Shown: positions 1-4,784 of the stretch, in pieces
Layout: every line of letters begins with the position of its first letter
How positions within the stretch are numbered: the stretch's first letter is position 1
Source of the DNA: Burkholderiaceae bacterium
GTDB taxonomy: Bacteria > Pseudomonadota > Gammaproteobacteria > Burkholderiales > Burkholderiaceae_C
DNA length: 5,600 nt
Reading direction: 5' to 3'
NCBI GenBank assembly: GCA_023268425.1
Contig: JALRFN010000260.1
Coordinates: 1 to 5,600 of the forward strand
Made by a program: the position numbers and the translations under genes
The notes under the pieces: generated by a model
Database searches by the model: none
The model's input: the letters and a program-made list of their open reading frames with translations, nothing else
What the model was told of the DNA's origin: nothing

Positions 1-331
1 GCGACTCGCGCTTGAAGTAATCGCCAAACGACCAGTTGCCCAGCATCTCAAAAAAGGTGTGGTGACGCGCGGTGTAGCCCACATTTTCCAAGTCGTTGTG
101 CTTGCCCCCAGCGCGCAAGCAGGCTTGCACCGATGTCGCGCGCGAATAAGAGCGCTTGTCGGTGCCCAAGAACACGTCTTTGAACTGCACCATGCCCGAG
201 TTGGTGAACATCAAGGTCGGGTCATTGCCCGGCACCAGGGGGCTGGAGGCCACCACCGTGTGCCCGCGCTGGGCGAAGTAATCCAAAAAAGTTTGGCGAA
301 TTTCTGCAACAGAGAAGACGGGCTTGGACAT
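1..331 (-). CDS. alaS: Alanyl-tRNA synthetase, N-terminal part (cut by window edge)
   Basis: Alanyl-tRNA synthetase is the cytoplasmic class II enzyme that charges tRNA-Ala with alanine using ATP. The complement reads from an ATG at 331-329 without a stop to the left edge, giving the first 110 residues of a protein that is usually about 870 residues long. The product begins MSKPVFSVAEIRQTFLDYF. Family signatures follow: SSPLVPGNDPTLMFTNSGM (class II motif 1 region), FKDVFLGTDKR, then the motif 2 region with KHNDLENVGYTARHHTFFEM and LGNWSFGDYFK. These are almost invariant in bacterial AlaS, so the identification is secure. A weak Shine-Dalgarno AAGG (complement of 340-343) lies 8 nt before the ATG, and a TATAAT box lies further upstream. 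The gene is transcribed away from gabD. The editing and C-Ala domains lie outside the window. No frameshift or damage is seen in the visible part. Confidence 0.97.
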   Translation of the reverse strand, partial: MSKPVFSVAEIRQTFLDYFAQRGHTVVASSPLVPGNDPTLMFTNSGMVQFKDVFLGTDKRSYSRATSVQACLRAGGKHNDLENVGYTARHHTFFEMLGNWSFGDYFKRES

Positions 332-362
332 GCGGGTAGCCTTGGGTTTTCAGCAACCGAGC

Positions 363-368
363 ATTATA
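363..368 (-). promoter_or_regulatory. Candidate -10 box of the alaS promoter
   Basis: The complement of 363-368 is a perfect TATAAT. It would place a transcript start near 356-357 and leave a leader of about 25 nt before the alaS ATG at 331, with a weak AAGG ribosome site at 340-343. No good TTGACA-like -35 is found 16-18 bp upstream; that region is GC-rich. The call therefore rests on the -10 match and its position alone. Confidence 0.5.
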
Positions 369-397
369 GATTTGGCGCCTGAACACGGGCCTGCAGC

Positions 398-443
398 GCG
401 CAAAGATGACTCGGGCTGGAAACAGTCGTGGCATCATTTGCGC
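398..443. repeat. Imperfect inverted repeat in the alaS-gabD spacer
   Basis: GCGCAAAGATG at 398-408 is mirrored by CATCATTTGCGC at 432-443. The outer 7 bp (GCGCAAA/TTTGCGC) and inner 4 bp (GATG/CATC) pair exactly if A436 is bulged out, leaving a 23-nt loop. It lies just upstream of the gabD ribosome site, so it could be a leader hairpin or, less likely given the bulge and wide spacing, a regulator site. A chance origin cannot be excluded. Confidence 0.35.
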
Positions 444-461
444 CGCTAACGATCACATCTC

Positions 462-466
462 AGGAG
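462..466 (+). promoter_or_regulatory. Ribosome binding site that sets the gabD start
   Basis: AGGAG at 462-466 lies 5 nt before the ATG at 472. It is the best Shine-Dalgarno sequence in the window. It favours the start at 472 over the in-frame ATG at 406, which would add 22 residues unlike the family N-terminus. Confidence 0.85.
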
Positions 467-471
467 ATTTC

Positions 472-1962
472 ATGTCCAACACCAGCCAACCCTTGGCCGC
501 ACTCAACGACCCCAGTCTGCTCAAAACCGACGCCTTGATCAATGGTGAGTGGGTTTCGGGTAGCACACGCTTTGCGGTGCAAGACCCCGCCACGGGCGCG
601 CACCTGGCCGACGTGGCCAACCTGGGCGCTGAGCAGGCCCAGGCCGCGATTGACGCCGCCAATGCAGCTTGGCCCATGTGGCGCAAGAAGACCGCCAAAG
701 AGCGCGCCAACATCATGCGCAAGTGGTTTGATTTGCTGATGGCCAACCAAGAAGACTTGGCCCGCTTGATGACCGCAGAAAACGGCAAGCCCATCGCCGA
801 ATCACGCGGTGAAGTGGCCTACGGCGCCAGCTTCGTCGAGTGGTTTGCCGAAGAAGCCAAACGCATCAATGGCGAGACCCTGCCCACCTTCGACAACAAC
901 CGACGCCTGCTGGTGGTGCGCGAACCCATCGGCGTGTGCGCAGCCATCACGCCTTGGAACTTCCCGCTGGCCATGATCACCCGCAAAGTCTCGCCCGCGC
1001 TGGCCGCTGGCTGCCCCGTGGTCATTAAGCCCGCAGAGCAAACGCCGCTGACCGCACTGGCTGCGGCCGAGTTGGCCATTCGCGCAGGCATTCCCGCTGG
1101 CGTGTTGAACATCATCACCGCCGACGCTGACAACAGCATCGCCGTGGGCAAGGTGTTTTGCGCCTCCAACACGGTGCGCCACATCAGCTTCACCGGCTCC
1201 ACCGAAGTGGGCCGCATCTTGATGGCGCAGTCTGCGCCCAGCATCAAAAAAATGTCTTTGGAGTTGGGTGGCAACGCCCCCTTCATCGTTTTCGACGACG
1301 CCGACATCGACTCCGCGGTTGAAGGCGCTTTCGCCAGCAAATACCGCAACGCCGGCCAAACCTGCGTTTGCTCCAACCGCATCTATGTGCAAGCCGGTGT
1401 CTACGACGCCTTCGCGACCAAGTTCGCCGCCAAAGTCGCCACCGCCAAAGTGGGCAACGGCTTCGAAGATGGCATCAACCAAGGTCCCTTGATTGAGCCT
1501 TCGGCCTTGGAAAAAGTACAGCGCCACGTCGATGACGCTGTGGCCAAAGGCGCTCGGGTCTTGACCGGTGGCAAGGCACTGCCCAACGTGGGTTCAGGCC
1601 AATTCTTTGAACCCACAGTGGTGGCCGACGCCACGGCAGACATGTTGTGTGCGCGCGAAGAGACCTTTGGCCCCTTCGCCCCGATCTTCAAGTTTGAAAC
1701 CGAAGACGAGGCCATCTTCGCCGCCAACAACACCGAATTTGGTTTGGCCAGCTACTTCGATGCCCGTGACGTGGGCCGCATCTTCCGCGTTGCAGAGGCG
1801 CTGGAATACGGCATGGTGGGCATCAACGTGGGGATTCTGGCGACGGAACACGTGCCCTTTGGTGGCGTCAAGCACTCGGGATTGGGTCGTGAGGGCAGCC
1901 ACCACGGCATCGATGACTACGTGGAAATCAAGTACCTCTGCGTGGGCGATATTTTGAGCTGA
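472..1962 (+). CDS. gabD: Succinate-semialdehyde dehydrogenase (aldehyde dehydrogenase family)
   Basis: The 496-residue product is predicted to oxidise succinate semialdehyde to succinate with NAD(P), the last step of GABA breakdown into the TCA cycle, in the cytoplasm. It shows the full aldehyde dehydrogenase set: TPWNFP with N163, VIKPAEQTP with K186 and E189 at the cofactor ribose, GSTEVG at 242-247, the general base E264 in LELGGNAPF, the nucleophile C298 in GQTCVCSN, and EETFGP at 396-401. The ending PFGGVKHSGLGREG...GIDDYVEIKYLC is the signature tail of GabD, and the length is close to E. coli GabD (482). The start was chosen by AGGAG at 462-466. E189 stands where NADP-using E. coli GabD is recalled to have serine, so NAD preference is inferred. 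Glutarate-semialdehyde dehydrogenase (DavD) is a close paralogue and cannot be excluded. No gabT or gabP neighbour is in the window; hairpins downstream suggest a single-gene transcript. Confidence 0.93.
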   Translation: MSNTSQPLAALNDPSLLKTDALINGEWVSGSTRFAVQDPATGAHLADVANLGAEQAQAAIDAANAAWPMWRKKTAKERANIMRKWFDLLMANQEDLARLMTAENGKPIAESRGEVAYGASFVEWFAEEAKRINGETLPTFDNNRRLLVVREPIGVCAAITPWNFPLAMITRKVSPALAAGCPVVIKPAEQTPLTALAAAELAIRAGIPAGVLNIITADADNSIAVGKVFCASNTVRHISFTGSTEVGRILMAQSAPSIKKMSLELGGNAPFIVFDDADIDSAVEGAFASKYRNAGQTCVCSNRIYVQAGVYDAFATKFAAKVATAKVGNGFEDGINQGPLIEPSALEKVQRHVDDAVAKGARVLTGGKALPNVGSGQFFEPTVVADATADMLCAREETFGPFAPIFKFETEDEAIFAANNTEFGLASYFDARDVGRIFRVAEALEYGMVGINVGILATEHVPFGGVKHSGLGREGSHHGIDDYVEIKYLCVGDILS

Positions 1963-1975
1963 CCCCGCACTGAAC

Positions 1976-1995
1976 GCCGCCTGCGCGCAGGCGGC
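1976..1995. repeat. Perfect 20-nt palindrome just after gabD
   Basis: GCCGCCTGCG at 1976-1985 is followed directly by its reverse complement, CGCAGGCGGC. In RNA it would fold as an 8-bp stem (GCCGCCTG/CAGGCGGC) with a CGCG loop, beginning 13 nt after the gabD stop. It lacks a T-run on either side, so it is not a standard intrinsic terminator. It may protect the 3' end of the gabD mRNA or cause pausing. Confidence 0.6.
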
Positions 1996-2039
1996 TGTGT
2001 GGCGCTGAGCGATAATTGGAACCGATTGTCAGCTCAAAC

Positions 2040-2080
2040 ACAGCCACTGCCGACAACATGGGGCAGTGGCTGTTTCGTTT
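2040..2080 (+). terminator. Likely intrinsic terminator of gabD
   Basis: CAGCCACTGCC at 2041-2051 and GGCAGTGGCTG at 2062-2072 are perfect 11-bp inverted repeats with a 10-nt loop, extended to 12 bp by A2040-T2073. TTTCGTTT follows at 2073-2080. The stem is strong and the tail T-rich though interrupted, which fits a rho-independent terminator about 80 nt after the gabD stop. The loop contains the ATG at 2058, a possible start of the next gene, so the hairpin also bears on where that gene begins. Confidence 0.65.
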
Positions 2081-2093
2081 GGTGTTCCCCTTT

Positions 2094-2669
2094 ATGCCTC
2101 CCTCGCTCACCTACTGGCTGCAACAAGCCACGATTGCGCTGATCAGCGCGCTGGCCTACGGTCTGGCGTTTTGGCTCAATGACCAATTCAGCGAGTGGGT
2201 CTTGTTCACGCAAGGTGTGGCACTGATGTACCTGCCCGCTGGGGTCAAGCTGCTGGCCTTGCTGCTCGGCGGTTGGCCTGCCGCGCTGGGCCTGACGGCC
2301 ATGCTGTGGGGGCTGTCATTTGCCTACTGGACGCAACTGGATGCCTGGGCCTTGCTGGGCTGCGCCGCCATCTCGATTGGCACCACTTGGGTCATGCTGA
2401 CCATACTGATGCGCGCCTGGCGCATCGGCACCGACCTGACGCAACTGAACTTCACCCGCTTGCTGCTCTTGGACGCGCTGTCCAGCGTCACCCACGGCTG
2501 GTTGATGAACGGCTATTTTGCTTGGTTGGGCGTGCGCGACTTCGACACCTTGCCCGCTGCGGCCTGGGGCATGGCGCTGGGTGATTTTGTCGGCAGCGGC
2601 TTGCTGTTGCTCGCCTTGACGATGGTCTTGAAATTCACCCGATGGGGTCAGCTTCGCGCGAACCCGTGA
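2094..2669 (+). CDS. Integral membrane protein of unknown function, MASE1-like
   Basis: I do not recognise a named family with certainty. From the ATG at 2094 the product has 191 residues and about six hydrophobic segments, near residues 9-28, 36-60, 62-80, 84-106, 120-142 and 155-179. The segment YLPAGVKLLALLLGG and the late WGMALGDFVGSGLLLLAL recall the MASE1 sensory membrane domain (PPAG...ALLL and GD..G motifs), but no kinase, GGDEF or other output domain follows. It ends in a short basic tail, KFTRWGQLRANP. The start is uncertain: the frame is open to a TTG at 2016 (217 residues) and an ATG at 2058 (203 residues), but both lie upstream of or inside a terminator-like hairpin, and none of the three starts has a good Shine-Dalgarno sequence. 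I chose 2094 because it clears the hairpin. The 3' end overlaps the convergent gene by 35 bp. The reading frame is likely real; the function is unknown. Confidence 0.75.
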   Translation: MPPSLTYWLQQATIALISALAYGLAFWLNDQFSEWVLFTQGVALMYLPAGVKLLALLLGGWPAALGLTAMLWGLSFAYWTQLDAWALLGCAAISIGTTWVMLTILMRAWRIGTDLTQLNFTRLLLLDALSSVTHGWLMNGYFAWLGVRDFDTLPAAAWGMALGDFVGSGLLLLALTMVLKFTRWGQLRANP

Positions 2670-3939
2670 AACGCGCGGCCACCGTGTCGATGCGGTGACC
2701 CTCGACCTGAGTCACGGTGAACAGCCAAACACCAATGGCAACCTCGGCGCCCGCGCCCAGCAATTCACCGGTCTCGTATTGCAACAAACCCGCCAGTGTG
2801 TTGTAGTAACCCGCGTCCTCGCCGGGCAAGCTCTCGAGCTCCAAGCGCGACTTGAGCTCGGCGATGGGCATGGCGCCGTCCAACAACCAACTGCCATCGC
2901 TTTGCTCATGCGCCCAAGCGTCTTCGACCTCAGCGCTCTTGAGCTCACCCGTGATGGCTTCCAACAAATCACGCGGCGTCAACAAGCCCTGCACCACTCC
3001 ATATTCGTCGACCACCAAAACCACCCGCATGTCGCTGACGCGGTACTGCTCCAAGAGGTCAAAGCCATTGAGGGTCTCCGGCACATAAACCACTGGCTGC
3101 AAGCGCTCGGTCTGCAACTCGGTGACGCCTTCTTGGGCCAAGCGCAGCAAGGTCTCCACGTGGACCAGGCCTTGCACGTGTTCCCAATCGCCTTTGCACA
3201 CGGGGTACCACGAATGCCCGTGCTCGCGCACGCGATTCAAGGCCTCGTCCACGCTCATCTGACTGTCCAGCCACACCACGTCGTCGCGCGGCAACATGAT
3301 CGAGGTCAACGAGCGCTTGTCCAAGTCCATGACGTTTTGCACCATGCGGTGCTCTTGCTCTTCCAAAATACCCGCACCCAAACCCTCAGCCAAACTGGCT
3401 TCGATTTCTTCCGTGGTCATCGCCGGACCACCTCGGGTGTCGACCCGCAGCAAAGCCAACACCGCATGCGTGGTGCGCGAGAGCAAGGCGACAAAGGGGC
3501 GCGCCAGGGCGGCCACGCCCAACATGGGAATCGCCATGGCGCGCGCCACGGGCTCAGGAAACAACTGACCCACGCGCTTGGGCACCAACTCACCAAACAC
3601 AATCGTCACGTAGGTGATCACAGCCACCACCAAGGCCGTGGCCACGATGCTGGCGGTGGGCTCTTCCATGCCCCAAGCCTGCAGGTGTTGCGACAGCCCT
3701 TCGCTGAAGGCCGCCTCACCCAGAATGCCATTGAGCAAACCAATCGAGGTGATGCCCACCTGCACCGACGATAAAAACTGTGTCGGGTCATCCATCAAAC
3801 GCAAGGCCGCAATGGCAGGTTTATCACCTCCGTCAGCGAACTTTTGCAGCTTGGCGCGACGCGCTGAAGCCAAAGCCATTTCCGACATGGCAAAGACACC
3901 GTTGAGCAGCGTCAGAAAAATGATGATGAGCAGTTCCAT
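2635..3939 (-). CDS. CNNM/CorC-type membrane protein (DUF21, CBS pair, CorC_HlyC)
   Basis: The 434-residue inner-membrane protein has the three-part layout of the 'hemolysin family' or CNNM transporters. The DUF21 membrane domain covers about 1-170, with TM1 at 2-20 and the motifs SSVQVGITSIGLLNGILGE (58-76) and GELVPKRVG (116-124). Two CBS domains lie at about 212-265 (MLPRDDVVWLD) and 280-335 (VVDEYGVVQGLLTPRDLLEAI). A CorC_HlyC domain at about 345-425 starts DGSWLLDGAMPIAELKSRL. Relatives include Mg2+ or Co2+ efflux proteins and E. coli PaeA (YtfL), a putative polyamine exporter; as recalled, PaeA has a similar PRENVIWFD CBS1 motif, a similar histidine-serine segment and similar length. 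The substrate cannot be read from sequence, and true haemolysin activity is unlikely. The start is the ATG at 3939-3937, matching the family beginning MELLIIIFLTLLNGVFAMSE; a TTG at 3978 would add 13 atypical residues. There is no clear Shine-Dalgarno. It diverges from apaH with 9 bp between start codons. Confidence 0.92.
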   Translation of the reverse strand: MELLIIIFLTLLNGVFAMSEMALASARRAKLQKFADGGDKPAIAALRLMDDPTQFLSSVQVGITSIGLLNGILGEAAFSEGLSQHLQAWGMEEPTASIVATALVVAVITYVTIVFGELVPKRVGQLFPEPVARAMAIPMLGVAALARPFVALLSRTTHAVLALLRVDTRGGPAMTTEEIEASLAEGLGAGILEEQEHRMVQNVMDLDKRSLTSIMLPRDDVVWLDSQMSVDEALNRVREHGHSWYPVCKGDWEHVQGLVHVETLLRLAQEGVTELQTERLQPVVYVPETLNGFDLLEQYRVSDMRVVLVVDEYGVVQGLLTPRDLLEAITGELKSAEVEDAWAHEQSDGSWLLDGAMPIAELKSRLELESLPGEDAGYYNTLAGLLQYETGELLGAGAEVAIGVWLFTVTQVEGHRIDTVAARFTGSREADPIG

Positions 3940-3948
3940 AATTCGCGC

Positions 3949-4779
3949 ATGGCACTGTACATGATCGGCGATATCCAAGGCTGTTACGCCCCTTTGAAGC
4001 GGCTGCTGGCCGCCATTGACTTTTCCCCCAGCCGGGACACCCTCTATTGCTTAGGCGACTTGGTCAACCGTGGCCCAGACTCACTTGCTGTGTTGCGCTA
4101 CCTGCGTGCACTGGACGGCGCGGCGGTGTGCCTGCTGGGTAATCACGACTTGCACTTGTTGGCCGTGGCCCATGGTTTCGGCAAACTCAAAAAACGCGAC
4201 ACCCTGAACGAAGTGCTGGCCGCTGACGACGCCAAGATGTTGTTGCAATGGCTACAGCGGCGACCTCTGGCCGCGTTTGCCCAAGGCTGGCTGATGGTGC
4301 ACGCTGGCGTGCTGCCCAACTGGAGCAGCGCCGACACCCTGCGGTTGGCGGCAGAAGTCGAAGCGATGTTGGCCAGCGAACAAGCCCCACGTTTTTTCGC
4401 ACAGATGTACGGCAATCAGCCCTGCGCCTGGCAAGAAGGGTTGCAAGACATCGAGCGCTGGCGCGCCATCGTCAACGTATTGACGCGCATCCGCTTGGTC
4501 AATGCACACGGCGAGATGGACTTTGAACTCAAAGGGGACGCGGCCAAAGCGCCACCAGGCTGGTTACCCTGGTTCGATCACCCAGAGCGTCAAACACAAG
4601 GCGAGCCCTTGGCCTTTGGCCATTGGTCAACCCTGGGGGCCGCCAAGCGCCGTGACGTCCTGCCCCTGGACACAGGCTGCGTGTGGGGCGGCGCTTTGAC
4701 CGCCGCGCGCATCACTGGCAAGGCAGGAGAGGTCGAGCTGATCCGCCAACCCTGTCCCCAGGCCCAAAAGCCTGGCTGA
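3949..4779 (+). CDS. apaH: Symmetrical bis(5'-nucleosyl)-tetraphosphatase (Ap4A hydrolase)
   Basis: ApaH splits diadenosine tetraphosphate symmetrically into two ADP and also removes Np4-type caps from RNA; it is a cytoplasmic metallophosphatase. The 276-residue length matches the family (E. coli 280). Metal and catalytic motifs are in order: GDIQG with D8 and Q10, GDLVNRGP with D37 and R41, GNHDLHLLA with N65, H66 and D67, VHAG with H118, then GHWSTLG with H225 and DTGCVWGGAL from D241. The start MALYMIGD aligns with the usual MATYLIGD, which fixes the ATG at 3949. Position 10 is Gln where E. coli has His in the DxH motif; as I recall, Gln occurs here in other proteobacterial ApaH proteins, so this is probably not inactivating. 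No Shine-Dalgarno is seen before the ATG. In enterobacteria apaH follows apaG and ksgA; here it stands alone, divergent from a CNNM/CorC gene and converging on a helicase gene with 5 bp between stops. Confidence 0.96.
   Translation: MALYMIGDIQGCYAPLKRLLAAIDFSPSRDTLYCLGDLVNRGPDSLAVLRYLRALDGAAVCLLGNHDLHLLAVAHGFGKLKKRDTLNEVLAADDAKMLLQWLQRRPLAAFAQGWLMVHAGVLPNWSSADTLRLAAEVEAMLASEQAPRFFAQMYGNQPCAWQEGLQDIERWRAIVNVLTRIRLVNAHGEMDFELKGDAAKAPPGWLPWFDHPERQTQGEPLAFGHWSTLGAAKRRDVLPLDTGCVWGGALTAARITGKAGEVELIRQPCPQAQKPG
4758..4775. repeat. Small hairpin at the apaH 3' end
   Basis: CCAGGC at 4758-4763 and GCCTGG at 4770-4775 form a 6-bp stem with a 6-nt loop inside the last codons of apaH, just before the convergent helicase stop. 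There is no T-run after it on either strand, so it is a weak candidate for a shared terminator. It may equally be chance in GC-rich coding DNA. Confidence 0.3.
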
Positions 4780-4784
4780 GTGGC

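Noticed and set aside
429..441. Sigma-54-like TGGCATCATTTGC before gabD
   Set aside because: The GG and GC elements are 10 bp apart instead of the required 12, and the site lies too close to the start codon, leaving little room for a leader with the AGGAG site.
406..471. Upstream ATG at 406 extending GabD by 22 residues
   Set aside because: It has no ribosome site, the added residues do not resemble the GabD N-terminus, and AGGAG at 462-466 points to the ATG at 472.
802..1527. 241-codon open frame antisense to gabD
   Set aside because: The plus strand carries an unmistakable GabD with all motifs here; the antisense product has a low-complexity, Gly/His/Ala-rich composition typical of a GC-rich shadow frame.
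2695..3774. 359-codon open frame on the plus strand opposite the CNNM/CorC gene
   Set aside because: It is long, but its product is rich in His, Gln and Arg with no domain or membrane pattern, while the minus strand encodes a complete conserved three-domain protein.
3940..3978. TTG start at 3978 for the CNNM/CorC protein
   Set aside because: The extra 13 residues are unlike the family and would overlap the apaH start; the ATG at 3939 gives the canonical hydrophobic N-terminus.
3961..4035. TTCAAA...GATATC as a minus-strand promoter for the CNNM/CorC gene inside apaH
   Set aside because: Only 4 of 6 and 3 of 6 consensus matches; not better than chance in a sequence of this size.
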